Positions 31,161 through 42,370 of a stretch of 64,000 bases of DNA are shown here, piece after piece. The number at the start of each line of letters is the position of its first letter. Positions within the stretch are counted from its first letter, which is position 1. The notes beneath the pieces are model-generated. The model worked only from the letters and a program-made list of their open reading frames with translations. It was not told where the DNA came from and did no database searches. This DNA comes from Adiantum capillus-veneris. Its lineage: Eukaryota > Streptophyta > Polypodiopsida > Polypodiales > Pteridaceae. The stretch covers positions 102,768,355 to 102,832,354 of the forward strand of contig CM043943.1 of assembly GCA_014529385.2 (NCBI GenBank). Reading direction: 5' to 3'. Position numbers and translations under genes: made by a program.

Positions 31161-31560
31161 ATAAACTTTATGTTAATCAAAAGAAAAGTGAGTTTTTCTT
31201 ACAAGAGATTCAGTATTTAGGTCACATTATCTCTCAAGATGGCATCCAAATGGATCCATCAAAGTTAGAGGTAATAAAAGGATGGCCTAAACCAAGGAAT
31301 CTTCATGAACTAAGAAGTTGTATAGGTATGTGTGCATACTATAGATGCTTCATACAAAAGCTCTCACTAATAGCAGGACCATTACATGACCTAACAAAGA
31401 AAAACGTTAGGTATACATGGTTTGCCAAGGAGAACAATGCTTTCAAAAAGCTTAAAAAAAATCTTATCTCTCAACCTGTGCTTACACTGCCGGATCTCTC
31501 AAAGCCATTTGAGGTCCAATGTGATGCTTGTGGTGATTTCCTTGTGGGGAAGAAAGAGGA
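31161..31560 (+). pseudogene. Gypsy-1 RT connection with RNase H deleted
   Basis: Reads YLGHIISQDGIQMDPSK, a GMCAYYRCFI block and the beginning of RNase H, FEVQCDACGD. It then jumps directly to EEPFTLQDGYLLYGNRLC, the sequence just before the integrase zinc finger. The RNase H domain and tether (roughly 130-180 residues in relatives) are missing although the frame stays open, so a deletion near 31540 removed them. Confidence 0.7.
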
Positions 31561-32780
31561 ACCATTTACCTTACAAGATGGGTATCTTCTCTATGGAAAT
31601 AGACTATGTGTTACTAACTCACTTTGTGAGAAATTAATGTATGAATCTCATGATCCTCCTTATGCGGGGCATAGAGGGATTCAGTATACCCGAAAAGGGA
31701 TTGAAACATATTTTTTGGCCTACCATGAAAGTAAACATACAAGAGTATGTTTCTAAACGTGCGGTATGCCAAAAGACAAAGTTTGATAGAGGGAAGAAAC
31801 TTGGATTTCTTCAACCCTTTCCAATCCCTAATTCACCATGGGAGAGCATATCCATGGATTTTATCTTTGGATTGCCTAAGTCTATCCATGGGAATACAAG
31901 AATATGGACGATAGTAGACAGGTTCAATAAACAAGCTCAATTTATACCTGTCAAAAAGACTATCAAAGCCCATCAAATGGCAACCCTCTTCATTTCACAA
32001 ATCTTCAAGTACCATGGCTTGCCAATGTCCATAGTGTCGGATAGAGATCCTAGAACGACTAGTAATTTCTAGAAGGGTCTCTTTGAGAATTTACGGACAA
32101 GGATAAATTTCTCTTTGTCCTATCACCCGCAAACAGATGGCCAAAGTGAAATAGCTAACCTAACAATCCGTGATCTACTAAAAGCCTATGTAACGGAAGT
32201 AGATCAAAGGTCCCAATGGGAGAAGTACTTACCCTTAGTGGAGTATGACTACAATAGCATTGTACATACTTCCACGGGAAAATCACCTTTCGAGGTAATT
32301 GAGGGAAGGTCCAAAAGCTCCCTGGTACTTAAGGTACACGGGAAGATCTTTGTTTCACATGAGTATAGCGGAGACCTACAAGAATATTTCCAAAAGATTA
32401 AGGATGCTATCTCTATCTCACAGCAAAGGCAAAAAGATGTTGTTGATAAGCACAGAAGAGCCCACTGGCCTTTAAAGAAAATGATTGGGTCTTACTTAAA
32501 TTTCCCAAGGCTCGATTAAGGCACACAATGGGCAAGAATCCTACAGGACACCAAAAGTATTATGCTAAGTTAGAAAAATGGTACTATGGTCCCTTCCAAA
32601 TTCTTAGGGCAATCAATGAGATGGCCTATCAACTCAATTTTCCCAGCCATTTGGCTCATACACAATGCTTTCCATGTGAGCCTCCTAAAGCCTTACAAAG
32701 GAGAGCCACCTCAAGAACCAATTATTGAAGACCCACAAGAGATCAAGGACCAAGAAGAGGTGCTGCAGCCTTAGTCCATT
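31561..32780 (+). pseudogene. Gypsy-1 integrase
   Basis: HHCC remnants (YESHDPPYAGHRG, KRAVCQKTK), then the DDE core: SMDFIFGLP, SDRDPRTTSNF and a Glu in DGQSEIANLTIRD, followed by LVEYDYNS and C-terminal WYYGPFQI. Integrase inserts the cDNA into host DNA. Stops and frameshifts at about 31750, 32070 and 32520 inactivate it. No clear chromodomain follows. Confidence 0.75.
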
Positions 32781-33292
32781 CTCCAACATGAAGACAAGGT
32801 ATTAAGAGGCAGTAAGACTATCCGACAATGTCTTATTAAGTTTATGAATGATCCTTTTGAAGATGCTAGATGGATGCAAGGCATACAATTAAAGGATAAC
32901 CTAAACATTGTCAATGCTTGCAATTCTTCCCTGAAGTAAGTAAATGTACAAATGTTTAAAAAACAAAGTTTTTGTCATATAAGACTCTCTTTTTCTTTAT
33001 TGTGCACAAATGTTAAGTAGTATGCATGCTTAGAATCAAGTTTGTGGAGACGACCTCTTCCAAACACCAAGTAGATATTTTCACTCTACTATGGAAGATT
33101 GATAGGAGTAATGCGTAGACATGCTTGCGGCAGCCTTAGGCTCTCAAGCGGCAAATGGACCAGTCATCCATTCTAGAACGATGTCGTAGGGTAAGATAGG
33201 GATCCTCTACCTGCTAGAAAAAGGACTAATGAATAGGCGTTATCTTCTCTATCCCAAAGTCAAGGAAGAATATGATTTCAAGAGAGAGGTAA
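32781..33292 (+). other. Gypsy-1 3' untranslated region and polypurine tract
   Basis: Non-coding, ending in AAGAGAGAGGTAA just before the TGTCATAATA of the 3' LTR. This is where plus-strand priming is expected. Confidence 0.55.
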
Positions 33293-35193
33293 TGTCATAA
33301 TAGGCCACAATAGGGATCCAAAGGAGGGAAAATAGGGATCCAAAGAGGGCGGGGGGGGGGGGGGGGGGGGGGGGGGCATCTGTGAAAGAGCAATGTGCAC
33401 CAATGGGCTTTAAAGACCCTAAGGTTCAGCCCATTAAGACTTCCAAAATGCTAAGGTTTCAAAATTAAAAGGTTGTGTCCAATGCTCATTTAGCTTAGTT
33501 AGATTGGATGCTTTGTGTGTGTACAAAAAGTCTTCAAAGGTTCCTACATAGGAGGGGGTGAGCCCTGGAAGTAGGGGATGAGAGAGAAACAAACACGCTC
33601 CTAAATGATTTTCTCATGTTAAACTGATCATTTAATATGGGGAAGTGCCAGGGGAGAAAAGGCTAGAATATTGGTTAAGCTGGCAGACCGGCCACATTAG
33701 GGATCCAAAGGGGGGGCATTTGCAAAAGAGCAATGTGCAACAATGGCCTTCAAAGACCCTAAGGTTCATCCCATTAAGACTTCCAAAATGCCAAGGTTGC
33801 AAAATTCAAAGGTTATGTCCAATGGTCAAGCTTAGGAAAATTGGATGCTTTGTGTGTGCACAAAAAGTCTTCATGAGTTCTAGGAGGGGGTGAGCCTTGC
33901 ATGTAGGGGATGAGAGAGAAACACACACACCCACACACACTCACAAGATTCCTTTACACAAAGGTAATGAGGAACACATGTCAGCTCCCTAGCCCAGATG
34001 CCCACAAGGTGCACTCAAATGCCCACAAGGTGCACTCATCTCCCTAGCCTAGATGCCCACAAGGTGTACTCAAATCCTATTGGATGGCCATGGAGGTGGA
34101 GAAATGAGAATTAGGCTAAAGTAAATCTAGTTTGATTCATTTAAAAACACTTAATAAAATAGCCAATAAGAGTTAAGCTCTCTAGAAGACTATTGGACAG
34201 TCTCCCAAGGGGTCCAATGAGCATTCAACAACCCAATGGCTTGCATGATTCCTATTGGCCAGGAGACAAAGGGGTCCAATACGAGTTTAGTTGCATTAAT
34301 TAATTAGCTAAATCTCTCACAAAAGGGGAAAGGGGGACATATGTCAGAAGACTATCACTTATGCTTCTTAAATCCTATTGGCTAAGCCTGGAGGGGTCCA
34401 ATGGGAAGCCAACAAGAGGAAATAGCATGAGGGGTCGACCAAGAGAGAGAGGGGGACTGAATTTCTCAAGGCATTATCACACACACACACACTCACACAA
34501 TCTCATGTGTGAAGCAAGAAGACTCTCTCTTTCCTTCTTAAGCTTTAATGGAAAGATTATCACCTACTCCAAGCTTGTGAGAAGGGAGGCCTATACCAAC
34601 AACTCTTGGCTTTGTGATGAAAATCCAACCAAGATCCAAGCTTCAATGCATGCACATCTCCTCTACCATGCTAATTACTAAGCTATGCTATGCTAATATG
34701 AGTGATTATGTGAGGAGATGTACATCTTTCTTGTAAGACTACTCCTTCTTCCTCCCTCAATCTACTCTCATACCTCGCTAGCTCTCACCATCTTCGAAGG
34801 TGTGTGAGGTCTTGGGTCTTAGACCATGAGGGAATTGATTTTGTGTTTTATAATTGTTTTGCTTATTGCTTGAAGCTTCCATTTTTGTTGCACTAGCTAG
34901 TTATTGAAGGAACACAAAGCATTTTATTGTAAAATGTCTCTCTTGATTTGGGAAACCTATAATACAAATCCTTTTGGAGGGGGGCCGGATCCATATAAAT
35001 CTGGTCCTAATAGCTTAATTTCTCTCTCTTTTGAAGTATTGTTCATGCCTATCTAACTAGGTGTTATGCGTTTTGTTGCTCTCTCTGCCCAAGCACTCTT
35101 GTTATGCTCATTAGGAATCTATTCTAAAGAAATTCTCACCATGTTCATGTTATTTTCCGCTACACACAAGTTACTAGGCCATTAAACGTTACA
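33293..35193 (+). repeat. Gypsy-1 3' LTR with internally duplicated head
   Basis: About 1.9 kb from TGTCATAATAGG to AAACGTTACA. The LTR head occurs twice: once at 33293-33595 and again at 33600-33935 (both contain the GGGATCCAAA and CATTAAGACTTCCAAAATG blocks), which explains why it exceeds the 5' LTR. The first head contains 26 consecutive G (33351-33376). Confidence 0.75.
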
Positions 35194-35198
35194 AAATG

Positions 35199-35725
35199 AC
35201 ACCCGATGGACCGATTCCCAATGCAATTGGCGAGCGGGCACATAACTCACCCCCCGAAAATTCTTTTGATGGCCATAACTTGCAATCCAAAGCTCCAATC
35301 CGCAATTCGAAGAGACATGCATGCTTATAGCTCAAGCCCTTTATGTATATCCACTTGTATCTGCACGGGTCACCTATTCACAGCCGTCCTGTCTATCGGG
35401 GATCTACAAAACCTTCTAACTTCAAACTTGAATATCTTTCACATTAGGGCTCCATTTGACGAGCCATCTGGACTAGCTTGCATGGCATCATGAACTCTAC
35501 ATTGTAGAGCACTGACTCGACACTTTGGGCACCTTGACCTGTCATCCCATATGGACCATTTTGGAGCTTTTTTGGCCCAAAATCCACATCAAACATACAC
35601 TTCCACTAGCACCTTCTTGCCTACGTCTTCCACCTTTGCCTTAGCCCTTTCTCTTACACCTATTGACACCCATAGTTTTGCATAGAGAACATCGCGGTGC
35701 ATACCAACTTTGGTTGCACCAACAT
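35199..35725. other. Unassigned sequence
   Basis: Less AT-rich than its surroundings, no coding frame with motifs. Ends at CCAACATCCATAACAATGTA, the start of a 50-bp block that also occurs at 62165-62220. Confidence 0.4.
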
Positions 35726-35773
35726 CCATAACAATGTATGGAAATAGGAGTTGATATGTTTTCATTGATCAAT
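35724..35773 (-). repeat. 50-bp block next to (GT)n, shared with 62165-62220
   Basis: AACATCCATAACAATGTATG, GAAATAGGAGTTGATAT and TCATTGATCAATG directly before GTGTGT. The copy at 62167 is the same with a few changes and also abuts a GT tract. Read on the minus strand, it follows the RT-D tail as R2 follows the RT-B tail. Confidence 0.6.
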
Positions 35774-35796
35774 GTGTGTGTGTGTGTGTGTGTGTT
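35774..35796 (-). repeat. (CA)n tail of RT-D (GT on the plus strand)
   Basis: About 11 units, immediately 3' of the RT-D 3' UTR when read on the minus strand (TTTGGGCGGGAA then CA). Confidence 0.8.
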
Positions 35797-36193
35797 CCCG
35801 CCCAAACGCAGGCACACTCACTCTATGTGGGAGTGGACCCATAGAGTGGGGTCTACTACCTTATTAGAGTGATGATGGTATTTGTGTTTGCTTTATTCCC
35901 AGGCCAATCACTTTTATCAAGAGATTGAATAATGGTAATTATTATTTTAGGTTTTAGAAACCCATTGTGCATGAACTTGTTTATCGGTTTAGATATTTCT
36001 TAAAATGCTATGAAGGAGTTACTAGAGTAGTACATTATCAAGTAGAGAATTCCTAAGCAAGCATTAATTGCATTTTTGTAAGGCTGCTTACTTTTTTCTT
36101 TGAGAAATTTAATGGTAGTAAATTGAAATTTATCTCACTCTCAACTATATCTTGTTGTAAAGTCTCATGTATATGGTTCTGGTAGTGTAATTT
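35797..36193 (-). pseudogene. RT-D: C-terminal end of reverse transcriptase and 3' UTR
   Basis: On the minus strand: YTxDF, a QPYKN...CLGILYLIMYYSS block, INKFMHNGFLKPKI and then a stop near 35862. These match RT-B FYTRF, RPYKN..CLGILFLIMYASS and ITKFIKNGFTKKDL. A 3' UTR follows with an ACTCTATG/CATAGAGT hairpin and the CA tail. The piece is separated from the rest of the gene by Gypsy-2; the sequence at 36193 continues at 49367. Confidence 0.65.
36164..36193. repeat. 30-bp flank duplicated beside Gypsy-2 (copy 1)
   Basis: The 30 bp beginning CTCATGTATATGGTTCTGGT and ending in AATTT is repeated at 36761-36790. Both copies are followed by a Gypsy-2 LTR head (TGTGAGGTCCCTGCC). Confidence 0.9.
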
Positions 36194-36760
36194 TGTGAGG
36201 TCCCTGCCCCTTGTCGAGAGGAGCGGAGTACCTTTGATAGGTCTCCAATCCTGAAAAAGAAAAACCAACGGACATTGCCTTAGCTACTATGTAGCCACGG
36301 GCATGAACCTTTAGTAAGGGATTGGTCCTATCTTAGAGTGACCAACCTGTGCGCTTTTTTCCCCATGTTTCAGAAGCACAGCCGCTAAGGTTTGTCTCTT
36401 TTAAAATTTATGACTAATAAAAAAAAAAATTCTAGCGTTGGAAAGTTACCCGACTCATCGGGTCCACCCGTCCATAGAATGATACCGTCGGGGTATCATT
36501 CTCCCACTTTCCACACCACACTCACCCTTCTTCTGTTATTTAATTACTACCACACTGTTTAAACATACATGTTCCTTTACTTTATTTATGATACTGATTC
36601 ATTAAAACAACCCTTCAAACAATAGTTAAACAAGAAGTCGTCCAATTTTAAACCAACAACCCTTGGATTATGTTCACTCAAGAATCTCTACTGACGCTAT
36701 TATGTCCGATCGGTATATACATTATTTATAAAAACCCTTGTCCTCATGAGCGTCCCATAC
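36194..36760 (-). repeat. Partial Gypsy-2-type LTR
   Basis: Matches the first part of the adjacent full LTR (36791-37430) from TGTGAGGTCC to GAGCGTCCCATAC. It differs from both full LTRs at shared positions (AGCGGAG for AGTGGAG, TTGATAG for TTAATAG) and lacks a segment of about 70 bp after GGTCCTATCT. It is therefore more diverged than the two LTRs are from each other. Confidence 0.75.
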
Positions 36761-38439
36761 CTCATGTATATGGTTCTGGTAGTGTAATTTTGTGAGGTCC
36801 CTGCCCCTTGTCGAGAGGAGTGGAGTACCTTTAATAGGTCTCCAATTCTGAAAAAGAAAAACCAACGGACATTGCCTTAGCTACTACGTAGCCATGGGCA
36901 TGAACCGTTAGTGAAGGATTGGTCCTATCTCGCTATGGCGGAGCGTGACCACCATAACGCTATCTAAAAACTATCTATAATCAATTATATCTAAAAGTAT
37001 AAATCTTAGAGTGACCAACCTGTGCGCTTTTTTTCCCATGTTTCAGAAGCACATCCGCCAAGGTTTGTCTCTTTTAAGATTTATGACTAATTAAAAAAAA
37101 AATTCTATCGTTGGAAAGTTACCTGACTCATCGGGTCCACCCGTCCATAGAATGATACGGTTGGGGTATCATTCTCCCACTTTCCACACCACACTCACCC
37201 TTCTTTTGTTATCTAATTACTACCACATTGTTTAAACATACATGTTCCTTTACTTTATTTATGATACTGGTTCGTTAAAACAGCCCTTCAAACAATAGTT
37301 AAACAAGAAGTCGTCTAATTTTAAACCAACAACCCTTGGATTAGGTTCACTCAAGAATCTCTACTAACGCTATTATGTCCGATCGGTATATACATTATTT
37401 ATAAAAACCCTTGTCCTCATGAGCGTCCCATACCGCTCGACAAGTACTCGTTGTGTTAATCTCGAAGTACTCCCGCCACAGCAACAACGGTGCCAATTTG
37501 GGCGTCATCCTCACGCCACGACAAAACAAAACTGCAGTATCCAACTGGGATAATCTGGGTGTACTCCCACCATAGCATGAGCGGTGCCATCCTGGGCGTC
37601 ATCTCACGCCTCGACAACTGCCACATAATACCAGCGCTAATAAGTAGAGAGACTTGAGAGAAACCATACCGAAGGTTTTGGACAAACATACTTTCTTATA
37701 GCAACCAATTTAACCAGACAATCTTTCCTACTTGTCAAATATATGACGAGTTTCTTGGGGTTAAGCCCCGTGGTTTCGGTCCGTGTTTTCTTTTCATAAG
37801 GTAAATAATATATTTCTATGGTCTCGCATATGCAATGATGCATAACTTGAAATTGCAATACTAACCTGTACCATAGCTCCGATTGGTCCGATTGGTGGAG
37901 ACATAGCATGTTCCGTAGGGGTTCCACCGTTACTTGTACCAGCTTCATGATCATTAGCGCCTTGGGTTCGAGCACGTTTTGGAGTCATTTTTTTTACTAC
38001 ACTTAAGTTATACACTTAGAACTTTAAATTGGTCAATTTCCCTAGTAATCTCTTGTTTCCAAAGAGAGTCTATAATTTGAACCCTCGCCAACTCGGATTC
38101 ACACTTATTGTTGTTGTTCTACATCTAATTTCTATACATCAAATATTTGCTAATCGTAATAAATCCAAAATTAAGTGTGTAAACTGTGAGTGAAAGTTTA
38201 GGAATGCATTACTTTTATGCTTCACATTTCTAATCCAATTCTAACTTCAATTTCTATACTTCAACTAAATCAATTTTTAGTATTATTCAAAATTCTACTT
38301 AATCTAATTGACAATAAAATTGGTGAATGAGAATTTCATCATGTATAATAAGAATATGATGAGTTCTCTTATGTATTAACTTTCAATTAACTATACATAA
38401 GTTAATGGTGAAGATGTACTAACCAGAGAGAGTAGATAT

Positions 38440-38669
38440 ACTCAGAGAGATTGGAGTAAAAGAAAACATACACACACATCTTTTCTAAAGTTAATCTTAT
38501 TAATCCATTAGAAAGATTAGAGTAAAAGAGAACACACACATCCTTTTCGAAAGCTAATTGAATCTTACTAATCTATTAGAGAGATTAGAGTAAGAGAAAA
38601 CGTACACACACATAATTCCTAAGTTTAATTGAATCCTACTAATCTATTAAAGAGATTACCGTAAGAGAT

Positions 38670-38706
<37 letters not shown>

Positions 38707-38861
38707 CCTTCTTAAAACTAATTGAATCTTACTAATCTATTAGAGAGATTACAGTAAGAGATAGCACACACACACACATATCCTTCTTTAAGCTAATTGA
38801 ATCTTACTAATCTATTAGAGAGATTAGAGAAAAGATAGCGGGCACACACACACACACACAC
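38440..38861. repeat. Minisatellite in left LTR, about 6 units of 65-75 bp
   Basis: Unit: CTAATTGAATCTTACTAATC, TATTAGAGAGATTAGAGTAA, GAGATAGCA, then a variable CA run. The TAATCT/AGATTA core can form a small hairpin. The right LTR has about twice as many units. Confidence 0.85.
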
Positions 38862-40093
38862 GATGCAAGGTTTGTCTCTTTTAAGATTTATGACTTTAAT
38901 AGGGGGCCACATGAGGAAGGCCCCCTCTCAAGAAGGTCGGAGGTTGAGTGATGCCTCCCGCAGTGACGGTCTACGAGATAGCACTGCTCATACACTCAAG
39001 CCAACATCGGCCCAATCAGAGTGGGCACATCTTCAGCAGAAGAAGGCAATCAAGGCTATGTCCACCCGACGGTGACATACACCTTCAAGCAAAGACACCT
39101 ACATTCGAGCTCAGACAGGAGCCCCTCCAAGGTAAACAAGCAGATATGCCTACATCAGGCTCACAAGGAGCCATACAGGTACCAGGAAGAGTACACCTAC
39201 ATGCGGCTCGGACAGGAGCCTCAACAGGTGCACATGCATCCAAGCCCAACATTCGGCTCAAGATGGAGCCTCAAAGGGCACACAAGAAAATGATACCGTC
39301 GGGGCATACCCTTTAGCTCGATGATGCTGGGTTTGCATGTTCTGAATGAGGGACAGCTTGTCACACTACCCGTGACCCTGCCACAGGGGTCTAAGCGCAT
39401 ATGCTGCATTCTGAAGTTGAGCCACTGCCACAGTGACTCTGAGCCTGTGCCACGCAGGTTTGAAGTGCCAATGCTAAGTCACCTCGCTGCCCTTGTTGAC
39501 AGCTGAGGCTGTATCTGGATGAGTCGGTCCCTTACCTTGGGCCGCTCTGCCAAGCCTTACCAATACCAGGTTGAAGCTCAATGCTTGATGGTCACGATTG
39601 ACTCCGGGTCCGCTTACCTCTTCACAAGGTGCTGGTCAACTCCTGACGAGCCTGACCGATGAGAAGTTGCATATCTTGAGGGCCGATCCAACTGGAGGAC
39701 GATTGTAGGTGAAAACTGAGGGGGGTACACTTAGTGTTGTGTCCCCGCGGTTGCCCAATGACTGGCCGCTGCTTTGTTCTTGATTGCTGCTTTGGTAGCA
39801 TGGAGGGTCTCTTCACCTAGAGCCCCCGCCGAAGAAAAACTGGAGCCGACGTATCCTGACGACTCGAAATACCCCTGCTAGGCATATCCTCTGTGCATTC
39901 CTTGAGCCACGGTTGGGCCTCAGCCGCCGGGCTTCCCACATTCCATTGGAGTCGCTTTACTTTGCAACCCCGGTCACATTCCTGGTGACCCAGTGCGTTT
40001 GCATCGCTAGCTCGCACATCTGTGATCTTCTTGGCAGTAGATTTTGCGTACTTTGCTTTTGTTGTCCCGCCGTTGGAAATCGCGGGTTTAGCA
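38862..40093. other. 1.2-kb segment present only in the left LTR
   Basis: More GC-rich than the rest. It begins with a second copy of AAGGTTTGTCTCTTTTAAGA (also at 37062) and contains AATGATACCGTCGGGGCATA, resembling an LTR block at 36480. It may therefore be part of a diverged LTR version inserted or recombined here. It contains four hairpin repeats (39106-39270). Its open frames have no recognisable motif. Confidence 0.5.
39106..39270. repeat. Four GGCTC-n5-GGAGCC hairpin units with about 50-bp period
   Basis: Inverted pairs GAGCTC..GGAGCC (39106), GGCTC..GGAGCC (39158), GGCTC..GGAGCC (39205) and GGCTC..GGAGCC (39255), each with a 4-6 base loop and preceded by C(T)ACATxC or ACATTC. Confidence 0.7.
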
Positions 40094-40841
40094 CCTTATT
40101 AGTCCACTAGAGTTTTTTGCTCTCTTAGTGGTTTGTGAACGCCTTTTCTCTAAGAGAAGTGGCAGCACTTCGTGAGCGCTATAGAGGCAATTTCTATGTT
40201 TAAAGTGTGAGCATGGATGCTCTATTTATAACAGAAAAGAAAACATCCAACTTTTTTTTCCCAATTTTTTTCAAATTAATTTTTTTTTTAAATTTTTTTT
40301 TTCAAAAATCATACCTGCGTTTTTGGTACCCTTGTGGCACCCATCAGCTTAACCACTTTGTCATTATCATCAAAAGATAAGGCCACACAGTCCCCCCTGA
40401 TTAAGATTAGTCAAGACTAGCCTCTCCTTTTCATGTGATAGTGTGTCCCACTTTGTCCCCTCCTATGTGAGTCCGGGTGAGTCCATGCGAGTCCATGTGC
40501 CTTCATTTGTCATCCCTGTGTATTCTTTTGTCTTTATAATTATTTTATTTATTTTCTTAATGATAATTTATTTTACATTTTTAAGTTAAACTTTACAGTC
40601 TTATATTAACTTTACAGTAGTAAAAGAAAATTCTACAATCAGTAACTAAGTCTTACAATAAGTTAATTAGTGATTCATATAGCTAAACATGTCAGAATTT
40701 TGTAGCGTAAATTTTAAATTCTAGGTTTTCTCAACCTACGATTCATAATTTGAACTTGAATATCTTAAATAATGAGTGATGGTTAAAAAAATTCAAATGC
40801 ATAATAGAACTTATGTGAAATTTGAAAGTAGAGACCTTACA

Positions 40842-41393
40842 ATCTCCCCAACTTAGAATTTGAGATGCCCTCATCTCAAGAACAGTGAAGGGTAATCCTT
40901 AAGAAGGGATATCTCATCTTCCCAAGTAGCATCTTCTATAGGGAAATCCTTCCATAAGATAAGATGTTCTTTGATGGATCTATTCCTAAGCTTTCTCTCC
41001 CGAGTTTTTAGGATAGTATCAGGTTGGAGTTGTAGCCTCTTCTATAGGGAAATCCTTCCATAAGATAAGATGTTCTTTGATGGATCTATTCCTAAGCTTT
41101 CTCTCCCGAGTTTTTAGGATAGTATCAGGTTGGAGTTGTAGAACATCTTGAGCAGGTAAAATGATTTGCTCATCATCAAGGACATGGTCAGGGTTATATA
41201 CATAAGGTTTTAACAGACTTACATGAAATACATCATGCACTTTGAGATGAGAAGGGAGTTTTAGTCTATAAGCTTGATCACTTACAACCTTGATTATTTC
41301 GTAAGGTCCACAATATCGGTAGCTAAGCTTCTTATACCTTCCGAGAGACAGATTTCTCTTTTTGGGCTTTACTCGTAAGAAAACTTTGTCACC
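40842..41393 (-). pseudogene. Gypsy-2 integrase C-terminus with chromo-like end
   Basis: Minus strand: GDKVFLRVKPKKRNLSLGRYKK, YCGPYEIIKVVSDQAYRL, VHDVFHVSLLKPY, then RNRSIKEHLILWKDFPIEEATW, which has the spacing of a degenerate chromodomain (targeting module of chromovirus integrases). A 106-bp stretch is duplicated in tandem (40932-41037 and 41038-41143); 106 is not a multiple of three, so it also breaks the frame. Confidence 0.65.
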
Positions 41394-42370
41394 TTATTTG
41401 AAAATGTGATCAGATCTTTTTAAGTCGGCGTACTTCTTTTGCCGATCTTGAGCCACTTGAATATCCCTTCGAATAGCTTTGGTTTGAGCTTCCATTTCTT
41501 CAAGCATTTTCTTTGAGGCTTCTACCCTTATAGTGGGGTCAGAAAAGTTAAGAGGTGATAGACATTCTTGACCATAAAGAGAATTAAAAGGTGTCATTCC
41601 AATACTTCTATGAGTAGAGGAATTGTATGCATACTCTACCAAGGGTAGGGAATCCACTTGCGAGGTTCTCTATTGCACTAGGCTCTGAGGATGTCTTCAA
41701 TTACTTGATTAACTCTTTCAGTTTGGCCATCAGTTTGAGAATGATAAGCAGTACTAAAACATAACTGGGTTCCAATAGCTTGAAACAATGATACCCAAAA
41801 CTTTGAAGTAAACTTGGCATCACGATTGCTGACAATCCTCTTGGATAAACCATGAATTCTGAAAACATCCTTCACAAATAGACGAGCAATATCTGAAGCT
41901 GTAAAGGTTGTCTTGACTGGGATTAAGTGAGCCACTTTAGTAAGCAAGTCGACTATGACCATGATTGAATAATAGCCAGCTTGGACAGAAGGAAACCCGG
42001 TGATAAAGTCCATGCTAATACATTCCAATTTCATTTGGGGAATATCTAAAGGATGTAATTTACTTGGCAACTTTAGTCTCTCTGCCTTAATACTTTGACA
42101 AGACAAACACTGCTTGACATAGCGAAGGACATCACCCTTCATACCTTGCCAATAGTAACTTCTGCGAATTGCATTGATGGTTTTGGCATAACCTGGATGT
42201 CCTGAAGTTGGCCCATCATGTGCTTCATATAGGATAGCATTCCTTAGGGTAGAGTCCTTAGGTGTGCATAGTCGATTCCTATAGTAAATTTTCCCATCTT
42301 CTAAGGAGTAATGTAGAGGTTTAGGCTGATTTGATGATATCCTCTCTTCACGTAGGATACTAGCAAGCAT
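41394..42370 (-). pseudogene. Gypsy-2 integrase
   Basis: HHCC zinc finger (EAHDGPTSGHPG, CLSCQSIKAER), then the DDE triad: SMDFITGFPS, SNRDAKFTSKF, DGQTERVNQVIED. The core is open from 42370 to 41678. A frameshift or stop near 41660 separates the rest (LPLVEYAYNSSTHRS). All catalytic residues are present. Confidence 0.85.

Larger units (their letters stand above)
36791..40841 (-). repeat. Gypsy-2 3' LTR (left)
   Basis: 4051 bp, from TGTGAGGTCC to GACCTTACA in plus orientation. It holds a CA-containing minisatellite (about 38440-38861) and a 1.2-kb segment (38862-40093) absent from the other LTR. A purine-rich tract borders it on the internal side (TTGGGGAGAT on the minus strand). Confidence 0.85.

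Noticed and set aside
38948-39316. Overlapping plus-strand frames in the 1.2-kb LTR segment
   Set aside because: All three frames stay open because the segment is GC-richer and built of hairpin repeats; no protein signature.
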